In this document: piece after piece, positions 1-6,748 of the stretch
Numbering within the stretch: position 1 is the first letter of the stretch
Layout of the letters: each line of letters begins with the position of its first letter
Assembly: GCA_028291845.1 (NCBI GenBank)
Contig: JAQGNM010000201.1
Coordinates: forward strand, 1-14,854
Source: Massilia sp.
GTDB lineage: Bacteria; Pseudomonadota; Gammaproteobacteria; Burkholderiales; Burkholderiaceae_D
Direction: 5' to 3'
Length of the DNA: 14,854 bases
Program-made: the position numbers and the translations under genes
The notes under the pieces: generated by a model
What the model saw: the letters and a program-made list of their open reading frames with translations, nothing else
Database searches by the model: none
Told to the model about the DNA's origin: nothing

Positions 1-2
1 AC

Positions 3-494
3 GAACATTCCAGCCAGGCCGCCGAACTCTCGGACAAAATCAAATCGGTGCGCTTTGGCATGTTCACCACCGTCGATCAATACGGTCACCTGATCAGCCA
101 GCCGATGACGAACCAGGAAGTCGACGCCGATGGCGCGCTGTGGTTCTTCACCTCGAGCAACACCGACCTGTGGCAAAACATCGCCAGCAACCCCAAGGTG
201 AACGTCAGCTTTGCCGAACCGGAAGACAGCGTCTATGTGTCGATCAGCGGCGTGGCCGAGCGTGTGGTCGATCGCGCCCGCATCGACGCCTTGTGGAACC
301 CGATGGTTGCCGCCTGGTTCCCGAACGGCAAGGACGATCCGCATGTCGTGCTGGTCAAGGTGGTATCGAAAACCGTTCATTACTGGAACAGCACGGAAAA
401 CAAGCTGACCCGCATGGTTGAGATGGCCAAGGCCGTCATCACCGGTTCGCGCCCGGATCTCGATCCCGCCGACCACGGCCAGATCAAGCTGTAA
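3..494 (+). CDS. Pyridoxamine 5'-phosphate oxidase-like general stress protein (5' partial)
   Basis: The frame is open from base 3 with no start codon before the left edge, so the N-terminus (probably ten to fifteen residues) is missing; 163 residues are visible. The GTG at 48 lies inside the conserved fold and is not a likely start. The order of elements, KIKSVRFGMFTT, then ALWFFTSSNTDLWQNIASNP, then VNVSFAEPEDSVYVSISG, then LWNPMVAAWFPNGKDDP, is typical of the flavin-binding split-barrel family related to general stress protein 26 of Bacillus. Members bind FMN, FAD or related cofactors; the substrate of this subgroup is usually unknown. It is cytosolic, with no signal peptide or membrane segment. 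The stop is 2 bp before the next gene, so the two are probably cotranscribed. This is not PdxH itself: it is too short and the match is to the stress-protein branch. Confidence 0.85.
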   Translation, partial: EHSSQAAELSDKIKSVRFGMFTTVDQYGHLISQPMTNQEVDADGALWFFTSSNTDLWQNIASNPKVNVSFAEPEDSVYVSISGVAERVVDRARIDALWNPMVAAWFPNGKDDPHVVLVKVVSKTVHYWNSTENKLTRMVEMAKAVITGSRPDLDPADHGQIKL

Positions 495-496
495 GC

Positions 497-1354
497 ATGC
501 GCCAGCGCGCGTTGTTGCCGGTGGCCGCCGGGCTGCTGACCTTGCTGGCGTTCGCGGCGGCGCCGTCGGGCGCCGCGCCGCGCAAGGATGCGCGGGTCCA
601 GCCAGCAACCTTGCGTTCGAACAGCGTGCTGATCCTTGACGCCGACGGCAAGCAGGTGCTGTATGAAAAGAACGCCGCGGCGGTCACCCCGATCGCCTCG
701 TTGACCAAGCTGATGACGGCGCTGGTGGTGCTCGAAGCACGCCAGGATCTGCAGGAAAGCATCGCCATTACTGAGGACGATGTCGACCAGCTCAAGCACG
801 CCGCCTCGCGGCTGCGCGTGGGCACCGTGCTCAGCCGCGCGGACATGCTGCACATCGCCCTGATGAGTTCGGAAAACCGCGCCGCCAATGCGCTGGGACG
901 CAATTATCCGGGCGGCCTTGCGGCGTTTGTGGCCGCCATGAACCGGCGCGCCGCCGCGCTCGGCATGCGCGACACCAAATACTTCGAGCCGACCGGCTTG
1001 TCGAGCGCCAATGTGTCCAGCGCCCAGGACCTGGCCAAGCTGGTGATCGAGGCGCAACGCCAGCCGGTGATCCGCGCCTATACCACCGACCACGAATACG
1101 CGGTGCCGCAAGGCAAGCGTAATACGCTGTATCATAATTCAAACACCCTGGTGGCCAATCCGACCTGGGATATCGCCCTGCAAAAGACCGGCTACATCAG
1201 CGAAGCGGGGCGCTGCATGGTGATGATGGCCACCATCGACAAGCGGCCGGTGGTGATGATCTTCCTCGATTCGCAGGGCAAGTTGACACGCTTTGCCGAC
1301 GCCGACCGGGTGCGCAGCTGGCTGGCCGCCAGAAGCCGCCAGGCCGCCCACTGA
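497..1354 (+). CDS. pbpG: D-alanyl-D-alanine endopeptidase, PBP7 type (peptidase S11)
   Basis: The protein has 285 residues and a Sec signal peptide at about 1-27 (MRQR, hydrophobic stretch, then SGAA), so it acts in the periplasm on peptidoglycan. All three penicillin-binding motifs are present: SLTK with nucleophile Ser67 and Lys70, SEN at 124-126, and KTG at 229-231. The family includes DacA-type carboxypeptidases and PbpG-type endopeptidases that cut D-Ala-meso-DAP cross-links. The short length, with no C-terminal beta-sandwich domain or amphipathic anchor helix, and the phrases ITEDDVDQLKHAASRL and MLHIALMSSENRAANAL favour PbpG. ATG 497 directly follows the upstream stop after 2 bp and gives an intact signal peptide; the ribosome site is weak, so translational coupling is plausible. 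Endopeptidase rather than carboxypeptidase activity is inferred from similarity. Confidence 0.9.
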   Translation: MRQRALLPVAAGLLTLLAFAAAPSGAAPRKDARVQPATLRSNSVLILDADGKQVLYEKNAAAVTPIASLTKLMTALVVLEARQDLQESIAITEDDVDQLKHAASRLRVGTVLSRADMLHIALMSSENRAANALGRNYPGGLAAFVAAMNRRAAALGMRDTKYFEPTGLSSANVSSAQDLAKLVIEAQRQPVIRAYTTDHEYAVPQGKRNTLYHNSNTLVANPTWDIALQKTGYISEAGRCMVMMATIDKRPVVMIFLDSQGKLTRFADADRVRSWLAARSRQAAH

Positions 1355-1371
1355 CTTTTATAAGCTGATCC

Positions 1372-2559
1372 ATGCCCATCGTCCGCAGCCTGCTGGAAAC
1401 CGACCTCTATAAATTCACCATGTGGCAGGCCTTGCTGCATCGCCATCCGGCCACGCAAACGGAATATGCCTTCCTGTGCCGCAACCATCCGCAGTATCCT
1501 CTGGCGCAACTGAAGGACCAAGTCGACGCCGAGCTCGATCACTTGTGCAGCCTGAGCTTCCTCGAAGAGGAGGTGGCCTACCTGCGTGGCTTGCGCTTCA
1601 TCAAAAGCGATTTTGCCGACTTCCTGACAGTGTTTCGCTTTCAACGAAAATTCATCGAAGTGCGGATCGACGGCGAGCACTTGCGCATCACCGCCAAGGG
1701 GCCGGTAGTGCACGTGATGGGTTTCGAGATTTTCGTGCTGTACATCGTCAACGAGCTGTACTTCCGCCGCTTCGACCAGGACGCCGCGCTGGCTGAGGCG
1801 CGGCGCCGCCTGGCTGCCAAGCTCGACTTGCTCGATGCCTTCGGGCGCGAACCGGCGCGGCGCAACCCTTTCGAATTTTTCGACTTCGGCGTGCGCCGCC
1901 GCTTTTCCGGCGCCTGGCACGAGGAAGTGGTGGCGACCCTGGCAGAAAAGGCGCCGCGCCACTTCAAGGGCACCTCGAATGTCTGGCTGGCCAAAAAATA
2001 CCAGCTGGTGCCGATCGGTACCATGGCCCACGAATACATGCAGGCCTATCAATCGTTCGAAGTGCGCCTGCGCGACTTTCAATCGGCCGCGCTGGAAGAC
2101 TGGGTGCAGGAATACCGGGGCGACCTCGGTACCGCCTTGACCGACACGGTCGGCATGGACGCCTTTTTGCGCGACTTCGATCTGTATTTCGCCAAGCTGT
2201 TCGACGGCTTGCGTCACGATTCGGGCGACCCCTTCGAGTGGGGCGAAAAAGCGCTGGCCCATTATGCAAAATTGCGCATAGACGCCCAGACCAAGCGCCT
2301 GGTGTATTCCGACGGCCTCGATCTGCCCAAGGCCTTCGCCCTGTACCGCCACTTCGCCGACCGCACCCTGCTGGGCTTCGGCATCGGCACCAACCTGACC
2401 AACGACACCGGCATCGAGCCGCTCAACCTGGTGATGAAACTGGTGTCGAGCAATGGACAGCCGGTGGCAAAGTTGTCCGATTCGCCGGGCAAGACGATGG
2501 CGACCGATGCGACCTTCCTGGCTTACCTGGCGCAAGTGTTCGGCCGGCCCGCGCCGTAA
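1372..2559 (+). CDS. pncB: Nicotinate phosphoribosyltransferase
   Basis: PncB converts nicotinate, PRPP and ATP to nicotinate mononucleotide, the entry step of the Preiss-Handler NAD salvage pathway in the cytosol. The 395-residue length fits the family. Visible hallmarks are LLETDLYKFTMWQA at 8-21, the GTSNVWLAKKY stretch at 200-210, GTMAHEY with His220 (equivalent to the autophosphorylated active-site histidine), RHDSGDPFEWGEKA at 281-294, YSDGLDLPKA at 312-321 and the phosphate-binding GFGIGTNLTND at 335-345. All are intact. ATG 1372 lies 17 bp after the previous stop; a Shine-Dalgarno is weak or absent. A strong hairpin 2 bp after the stop suggests this gene ends the transcript that begins upstream of the window. 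Confidence 0.96.
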   Translation: MPIVRSLLETDLYKFTMWQALLHRHPATQTEYAFLCRNHPQYPLAQLKDQVDAELDHLCSLSFLEEEVAYLRGLRFIKSDFADFLTVFRFQRKFIEVRIDGEHLRITAKGPVVHVMGFEIFVLYIVNELYFRRFDQDAALAEARRRLAAKLDLLDAFGREPARRNPFEFFDFGVRRRFSGAWHEEVVATLAEKAPRHFKGTSNVWLAKKYQLVPIGTMAHEYMQAYQSFEVRLRDFQSAALEDWVQEYRGDLGTALTDTVGMDAFLRDFDLYFAKLFDGLRHDSGDPFEWGEKALAHYAKLRIDAQTKRLVYSDGLDLPKAFALYRHFADRTLLGFGIGTNLTNDTGIEPLNLVMKLVSSNGQPVAKLSDSPGKTMATDATFLAYLAQVFGRPAP

Positions 2560-2561
2560 CT

Positions 2562-2588
2562 AGGGACAGGCCCTGCGGGCCTGTCCCT
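2562..2588 (+). terminator. Perfect 12-bp hairpin after pncB
   Basis: Bases 2562-2573 and 2577-2588 are exact reverse complements with a TGC triloop. The downstream T-run is short (CGCTTT), so this is either a moderate intrinsic terminator or a palindromic REP-like element acting as a transcript end. Its position 2 bp after the pncB stop supports a 3'-end role. Confidence 0.65.
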
Positions 2589-2640
2589 CGCTTTAAACGC
2601 CAACTAATTATCGGCCAACTTTCGGCCAGCCGCCAAAGCG

Positions 2641-2667
2641 GGGGACAGGCTCGCAGCGCCGGTCCCC
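2641..2667. repeat. Second GGGACAGG-type hairpin
   Basis: GGGGAC (2641-2646) pairs with GTCCCC (2662-2667) and GGC (2648-2650) with GCC (2658-2660), with one A/G mismatch and a 7-base loop. The arm shares the GGGACAGG core with the hairpin at 2562-2588, about 80 bp upstream, which suggests a dispersed palindromic family. It lies just before the mntP -10 element and overlaps where a -35 would be. Confidence 0.5.
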
Positions 2668-2675
2668 AGACCGGG

Positions 2676-2681
2676 TACAAT
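2676..2681 (+). promoter_or_regulatory. -10 element of the mntP promoter
   Basis: TACAAT in the context GGGTACAATGCCGCC lies 32 bp before the mntP start and fits a sigma-70 -10 box. No good -35 is visible 16-18 bp upstream because the GC-rich hairpin occupies that space. The implied leader of about 25-30 nt is too short for a yybP-ykoY manganese riboswitch. Confidence 0.5.
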
Positions 2682-2713
2682 GCCGCCCTGATCTCATACT
2701 CAGCAGAAAGCTC

Positions 2714-3304
2714 ATGAACATTGCCGCCACTGTCGCTCTTTCCCTTGCCATGTCGACCGACGCCTTTGCCGCTGCCGTCGGCAAGGGCGCGGCGCTGGAG
2801 AAGCCGCATTTGAAGGAAGCGCTGCGCACCGGCCTGATTTTCGGCGTCATCGAGGGCATCACGCCCGTCATCGGCTGGGCGCTCGGCAATGCGGCAGCGC
2901 CCTACGTCGCAGCCTGGGACCACTGGATTGCCTTCACACTGCTGCTGGTACTGGGCGCGCGCATGGTGCATGCGGGTTTCCAGGCCGATGAGGAGGAGGA
3001 AGAAAAGCCCAGCTCGCACTCGTTTCTTGCGCTTGCCGTCACCGGTTTTGCCACCAGCATCGACGCCATGGCGGTCGGCGCCAGCCTGGCGTTTCTTGGC
3101 GCCGACATCGCCGCCACCGCCGCCGCCATCGGCTTTTCCACCTTTGTCATGGTCACCATCGGCGTGATGGTGGGGCGCGGCCTGGGCGCGATCGCCGGCA
3201 AGCGTGCCGAGATGGTGGGCGGTATTGTGTTGATCATCATCGGCTCGCTGATTCTTTACGAACACATCGGCCCCCACGCGGCAAGCGTGGTCGCCGCTCT
3301 CTGA
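2714..3304 (+). CDS. mntP: Manganese efflux pump MntP
   Basis: MntP exports Mn(II) across the inner membrane and protects against manganese overload. The 196-residue protein shows the expected six hydrophobic segments in two inverted halves. Each half carries the paired acidic motif: MSTDAFAAAVGKGA at about 13-26 and ATSIDAMAVGASLAF near residues 114-128. The phrase EALRTGLIFGVIE and the acidic cytosolic linker DEEEEEK between the halves are typical, and length is close to the usual 185-195. ATG 2714 aligns with the family N-terminus (MNIxATVxLxxxMS). It has its own -10 and is separated from pncB by hairpins, so it is probably monocistronic. A regulator such as MntR would be expected, but I see no convincing operator. 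Confidence 0.95.
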   Translation: MNIAATVALSLAMSTDAFAAAVGKGAALEKPHLKEALRTGLIFGVIEGITPVIGWALGNAAAPYVAAWDHWIAFTLLLVLGARMVHAGFQADEEEEEKPSSHSFLALAVTGFATSIDAMAVGASLAFLGADIAATAAAIGFSTFVMVTIGVMVGRGLGAIAGKRAEMVGGIVLIIIGSLILYEHIGPHAASVVAAL

Positions 3305-3821
3305 TCCCGCGGCGGCGCTGGCCGCCTTGATCGCCATTGCCATCAGTGCTCCTCGATGCACACGATGCAAGCGGCGCCGCACCGAGCTCGATGGGAGGTC
3401 CTCATCGAGGTGCGGACGCCGTCCGCGCCGACCACCGCGGCGGCCCGCAGCTGCCGCGCCGCAAAAATCCAGCCGGACACCAGTCCCACGTTTTCCTCGC
3501 CGATTTGCTGCGCCACCAATTTGACGGTGGCCGCCGCGCTTGCGATCCGCTCGAAGCCGTAGAGCAGGGCGACGACAATGAACGGGCCGGCTCGGCGCCG
3601 GGCTTGGGCGAGTTCCATACCAGGCTCACACTTAAAATGGCATGCATGCTGCATGCGCTGCGTCAGCGTGGGCCCGGTGCGGCGGAATTAAGCTTGAGAG
3701 TCCGCCAAGGTATGCAGGAAGACGCGATAAGATGTTTCAGTATCGCCTAAGTTTGCAGGAGTCTAATCAATTATCAACGCGACAAGATGAGCGTTTCATG
3801 ATTGACGAAGCCGGAGTTGAC
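3305..3821. other. Gap between mntP and the CMD gene, mostly non-coding
   Basis: This 517-base gap holds one doubtful minus-strand ORF (3343-3618) and no recognisable gene. CCTCGATG at 3351-3358 and CATCGAGG at 3403-3410 form an 8-bp inverted repeat; a second CTCGATG at 3387-3393 can pair with the same arm at close range. Bases 3640-3821 are less GC-rich and probably carry the promoter of the downstream operon, but no clear -35/-10 pair can be assigned. Confidence 0.5.
3343..3618 (-). CDS. Doubtful hypothetical protein
   Basis: A 91-residue frame beginning MELAQARRRAGPF. I do not recognise it. Codons 1-60 favour C or G at the third position as the neighbouring genes do, and they encode a plausible alpha-helical stretch (FIVVALLYGFERIASAA, then VKLVAQQIGEENVGLVSGW). 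The last thirty residues become rich in Arg, Ser and Cys, overlap a local inverted repeat and do not look protein-like, so it may be a decayed gene or the 3' truncation of one. No convincing Shine-Dalgarno precedes ATG 3618. An in-frame ATG at 3654 would add twelve residues. Antisense plus-strand frames here are also open, so composition alone could explain it. Confidence 0.28.
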   Translation of the reverse strand: MELAQARRRAGPFIVVALLYGFERIASAAATVKLVAQQIGEENVGLVSGWIFAARQLRAAAVVGADGVRTSMRTSHRARCGAACIVCIEEH

Positions 3822-4388
3822 ATGCGTTTGCCACCAATCGCCCCTCACGCCTTAACCGCCGAACAGCGCGCCCTCTACCAGGATATGCGCGCCGGAATCG
3901 CCGGCAATTTCAACGCCTTTCAGTCCGAGCGCGACGACGGGGCCTTGATCGGGCCGTGGAATGCCTGGCTGCATGAGCCGGCCATCGGCAAGGCGATCTG
4001 GGATCTGACCATGGCGATGACCGCCAACGCCGTGTTGCCCGATAAGGTGCGCCAAATCGTCATCCTGGTGGTGGGCGCACGCTACGACGCCGCCTATGAA
4101 ATCTACGCCCACATCGCCGTCGCCGAGCGCGAGGATATGTCGCCCGAGCGCCTGGCCACCCTGACGGCTGACCTCAAGCCGGTCGACTTGGCGCCCGACG
4201 AGAGCATCGCCTTCGATGTGGCGTACGCGCTCGTGCGCGGCGGCGTCTTGCCCGAACCGGTGTACCGGCTGGCCCTGGCCACTTTCGGCCAGCATGGCCT
4301 GAACGAAATGATATATCTGGTCGGCCTGTACGCCATGGTGTCGACCACCCTCAACGGCTTTAATGTACCGGTGCCCGAACGTGAATGA
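3822..4388 (+). CDS. Carboxymuconolactone decarboxylase family protein (AhpD-like fold)
   Basis: The predicted protein has 188 residues from ATG 3822, chosen because GGAG at 3813-3816 lies 5 bases upstream and MRLPPIAPHALTAEQRALYQDM matches the usual family N-terminus. In-frame starts at 3642 and 3798 would add unconserved residues. The signature region is VRQIVILVVGARYDAAYEIYAHIAVAE, with the conserved Glu and His of the CMD helix, followed by the C-terminal FGQHGLNEMIYLVGLYAMV. There is no cysteine at all, so it cannot be a CxxC alkylhydroperoxidase; it resembles the gamma-carboxymuconolactone decarboxylase-like branch. The true substrate is unknown. Its 3' end overlaps or abuts the patatin gene, implying one operon with lipid and hydroxybutyrate functions. 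Confidence 0.82.
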   Translation: MRLPPIAPHALTAEQRALYQDMRAGIAGNFNAFQSERDDGALIGPWNAWLHEPAIGKAIWDLTMAMTANAVLPDKVRQIVILVVGARYDAAYEIYAHIAVAEREDMSPERLATLTADLKPVDLAPDESIAFDVAYALVRGGVLPEPVYRLALATFGQHGLNEMIYLVGLYAMVSTTLNGFNVPVPERE

Positions 4389-5673
4389 TCGACCCGACCC
4401 GCAGCAATACGACCTCCCATTGAAAAAAACCAGGCCGGGCGCGCCGCGCCTGGCGGCGAAAGCCGCGCCCGAGACGGCGCGTCCCTGCGCCACCGAGTTC
4501 GGCAGCATCGCCTTGTTGCTGCAGGGCGGCGGCGCCTTGGGCGCCTACCAGGCCGGGGTGTATGAACGCCTGCTCGAGGCCGGCATCGAGCCGACCTGGG
4601 TAGCAGGCATCTCCATCGGCGCCATCAATTGCGCGCTGATTGCCGGCAATAAGGTCGAGGACCGGGTGGCAAAGTTGCGCGAATTCTGGGAGCTCGTCAG
4701 TCCCACCGACGCTTTCGGCATCGGCGACTTCTGGGCGCAGTTCGCCGTCACCGACGACACCCGCGCATTGATTAACCAATGGGAGGCAGGCCGCGTGTTG
4801 ACCACCGGGGTACCGGGTTTCTTCGAGCCCCGTGTGCCGCCCCCTTATCTGCCCTGGGTCAGCAGCGGCACGCCCAGCTATTACGACGCCACGCCGCTGC
4901 GCGCCACCCTCGAGCGGCTGGTCGATTTCGACCGCATCAATGCCCGCGAAATGCGTTTCTCGGTCGGCGCCGTCAATGTGCGCACGGCCAATTTTGCTTA
5001 CTTGGACACGGCCGACGACGTGATCTGCCCGGAGCACGTGATGGCCAGCGGCGCCTTGCCGCCGGCGTTCGGCGCGGTCGAGATCGACGGCGAGTATTAC
5101 TGGGATGGCGGGCTGGTGACCAACACGCCGCTCGACTGGGTGCTGTCGGGACGCTCCAAGCTCGATACCCTGGTGTGGCAGGTCGACTTGTGGAGCGCCG
5201 ACGGCAGCTTGCCGAAGGACCTCGCCACGGTGGCCCTGCGCATGAAAGAGGTGCAGTTTTCCAGTCGCACCCGGGCCGCGACCGACCATTTCAGGGAGAG
5301 CGAAAAATACCGCGCCGCCTTCAATGAACTGCTGGCGAAAATGCCGCCCGAGCTGGCCGGCACGCCGCAAGCGAAAATGCTGGCGGCAGCGTCCGACCAG
5401 GCGGTTTATAACATCGTGCAGCTGGTGTACCACTCGCCGACTTACGAGGCGCAATCGAAGGATTTCGAATTTTCGCGCCGCACCATGCTCGACCATTGGC
5501 GCGCCGGCTATGACGATGCATCGAAAACTTTGTCGCATCCCGAGGTGTTGCGCTTGCCGCCGCAGTCGAAGAGCCCGGCCGTCTACGATTTCCTCCACCC
5601 GCGCCACCGCCCAGCGGTCGCGACGGCCGACAGCACCAGTATTCATTCACCGATCAAGGAACATACATCATGA
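4363..5673 (+). CDS. Patatin-like phospholipase (DUF3734-type C-terminus)
   Basis: This is a Ser-Asp dyad lipid acyl hydrolase of the patatin family. From ATG 4363 (436 residues) the oxyanion motif is LLLQGGGALGAYQAGVYE at about 51-68, the nucleophile elbow is GISIG with Ser84, and the catalytic Asp248 lies in WDGG. A long C-terminal extension (VQFSSRTRAATDHFRESEKY through RRTMLDHWRAGYDDASKTL) matches DUF3734-bearing bacterial patatins. The first 45 residues are polar, Pro/Ala-rich and not conserved. The start is uncertain: ATG 4363 overlaps the previous gene by 26 bp, while GTG 4381 overlaps by 8 bp; neither has a strong ribosome site. The stop overlaps the bdhA start (ATGA), indicating coupled translation. 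No signal peptide is seen, so it is probably cytosolic or membrane-peripheral. A role in intracellular polyhydroxybutyrate or membrane lipid turnover is inferred only from the neighbour. Confidence 0.9.
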   Translation: MYRCPNVNDRPDPQQYDLPLKKTRPGAPRLAAKAAPETARPCATEFGSIALLLQGGGALGAYQAGVYERLLEAGIEPTWVAGISIGAINCALIAGNKVEDRVAKLREFWELVSPTDAFGIGDFWAQFAVTDDTRALINQWEAGRVLTTGVPGFFEPRVPPPYLPWVSSGTPSYYDATPLRATLERLVDFDRINAREMRFSVGAVNVRTANFAYLDTADDVICPEHVMASGALPPAFGAVEIDGEYYWDGGLVTNTPLDWVLSGRSKLDTLVWQVDLWSADGSLPKDLATVALRMKEVQFSSRTRAATDHFRESEKYRAAFNELLAKMPPELAGTPQAKMLAAASDQAVYNIVQLVYHSPTYEAQSKDFEFSRRTMLDHWRAGYDDASKTLSHPEVLRLPPQSKSPAVYDFLHPRHRPAVATADSTSIHSPIKEHTS

Positions 5674-6461
5674 GCACGCAAAAACTGCAGGACAAGATTG
5701 CCGTCATCACGGGCGCCGCCAGCGGCATCGGCAAGGATATCGCCAAAGTGTATTTCGACAACGGCGCCAAGGTCGTGATTGCCGACCTCAACATGGAAGC
5801 GGCCAGCGCCGCGGCGCTGCAGTTCGACCCCAACGGCGAGCGCGCGATGGCGGTGGCGATGGATGTCACCGACGAAGCGGCCGTCGAGGCCGGCATCGCC
5901 GCGGTGGTGCAACGCTTTGGCGGCGTCGACATCCTGGTATCGAACGCCGGCATCCAGATCGTCGGCCCGGTCGACAGCTACGAGTTTTCCAACTGGAAGA
6001 AAATGCTGGCGATTCACCTCGACGGCGCCTTTCTCACCACCCGCGCCTGTCTCAAACTGATGTACGCGCAAAAACGCGGCGGCTCGGTCATCTACATGGG
6101 TTCGGTCCACTCGAAGGAAGCCTCGGTGCTCAAAGCCCCGTATGTGGCCGCCAAGCACGGCCTGGTCGGACTGTGCAAGGTGGTGGCGAAAGAGGGCGCC
6201 AAGCACGGCGTGCGCGCCAACGTCATCTGCCCCGGCTTCGTGCGCACCCCACTGGTGGAGAAACAGATTCCGGAACAAGCGAAAGAACTCGGCATCACCG
6301 AAGATGAAGTGGTCAGGAACGTCATGTTGAAGGACACGGTGGACGGCGAATTCACCACGGTCGACGATGTCGCGCAGACAGCGCTTTTCCTGGCAAGCTT
6401 CCCGACCAATGCATTGACCGGCCAGTCGATCGTGGTCAGTCACGGCTGGTTCATGCAGTAA
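5670..6461 (+). CDS. bdhA: D-3-hydroxybutyrate dehydrogenase (SDR family)
   Basis: It catalyses NAD-dependent interconversion of (R)-3-hydroxybutyrate and acetoacetate, the step after polyhydroxybutyrate depolymerisation. The 263-residue SDR protein has the cofactor motif TGAASGIG at 14-21, NAG at 92-94, catalytic Ser145, and Tyr158-x3-Lys162. His147, Lys155 and Gln199 sit where substrate-binding residues lie in characterised bacterial hydroxybutyrate dehydrogenases. The C-terminus GQSIVVSHGWFMQ and the insertion KQIPEQAKELGITEDEV are specific to this enzyme rather than generic SDRs. ATG 5670 overlaps the patatin stop by 4 bp and is preceded by AAGGA at 5656-5660. It is the last gene of the operon; no clear terminator follows before the next promoter. 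Confidence 0.95.
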   Translation: MSTQKLQDKIAVITGAASGIGKDIAKVYFDNGAKVVIADLNMEAASAAALQFDPNGERAMAVAMDVTDEAAVEAGIAAVVQRFGGVDILVSNAGIQIVGPVDSYEFSNWKKMLAIHLDGAFLTTRACLKLMYAQKRGGSVIYMGSVHSKEASVLKAPYVAAKHGLVGLCKVVAKEGAKHGVRANVICPGFVRTPLVEKQIPEQAKELGITEDEVVRNVMLKDTVDGEFTTVDDVAQTALFLASFPTNALTGQSIVVSHGWFMQ

Positions 6462-6476
6462 AGCAAAACTGCACGC

Positions 6477-6506
6477 TTGCGCCGGGGCGCCAACAGACTA
6501 TATACT
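6477..6506 (+). promoter_or_regulatory. Predicted sigma-70 promoter of the ParD-like/map pair
   Basis: TTGCGC (6477-6482) and TATACT (6501-6506) are separated by 18 bp. The -10 is near consensus and lies inside an AT-rich island within GC-rich surroundings, 30 bp before the GTG start at 6536. Confidence 0.6.
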
Positions 6507-6523
6507 TCGTATATGAATCATAT
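6500..6523. promoter_or_regulatory. Two overlapping palindromes, likely autoregulatory operator
   Basis: ATATAC-TTC-GTATAT (6500-6514) is a perfect 6-bp inverted repeat. ATATGA-A-TCATAT (6511-6523) is another, sharing four bases with the first. Together they cover the -10 element and the expected transcription start, where a ribbon-helix-helix repressor encoded immediately downstream would be expected to bind as stacked dimers. Confidence 0.6.
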
Positions 6524-6535
6524 GCGGAGTGTGCA

Positions 6536-6748
6536 GTGGGTATCGTAAATATCGAAGAAGAGTTGCATGATCAATTGCGCAAGGCCAGCGCGGTAGCATG
6601 CCGTTCGATCAACGCGCAGGCGGCGTTCTGGATCAAGATCGGCATGGCTTGCGAAATGAATCCAACCATGAGTTTCAACGAGATCGTCACGCAGGAGTTG
6701 CGCAATGCCGGCGTGGTACCGCGCCCGCTGAAGGTGGCGGCGCCATGA
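6536..6748 (+). CDS. ParD-like ribbon-helix-helix protein (putative antitoxin/autorepressor)
   Basis: The protein is 70 residues. The N-terminus fits a ribbon-helix-helix fold: strand GIVNI (2-6), helix A EELHDQLRKASAVAC (8-22), the turn RSIN, then helix B AQAAFWIKIGMACE. The motif RSINAQAAFWIKIG is characteristic of the ParD-like family described as antitoxin-related (Pfam ParD_like). It starts at GTG 6536: GGAG at 6526-6529 is correctly spaced, no in-frame ATG lies upstream, and the nearby ATGs at 6513 and 6522 run into a stop at 6548. Its stop overlaps the map start (ATGA), so translation is coupled. There is no ParE-like toxin. The predicted role is DNA binding at the palindromic operator upstream, with possible protein-protein contact with the partner enzyme; this is inferred from arrangement. 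Confidence 0.85.
   Translation: MGIVNIEEELHDQLRKASAVACRSINAQAAFWIKIGMACEMNPTMSFNEIVTQELRNAGVVPRPLKVAAP

Noticed and set aside
1192..2535. A 447-codon minus-strand frame across the endopeptidase and pncB
   Set aside because: It spans two clearly recognised plus-strand genes, and its translation is an antisense shadow without motifs.
2589..2713. Possible yybP-ykoY manganese riboswitch before mntP
   Set aside because: The -10 at 2676-2681 leaves a leader of only about 25-30 nt, and the expected conserved riboswitch loops are absent.
6598..6744. Longer start for the methionine aminopeptidase
   Set aside because: The extra residues are an out-of-frame reading of the ParD-like gene; the ATG at 6745 has a ribosome site and aligns with the family N-terminus.
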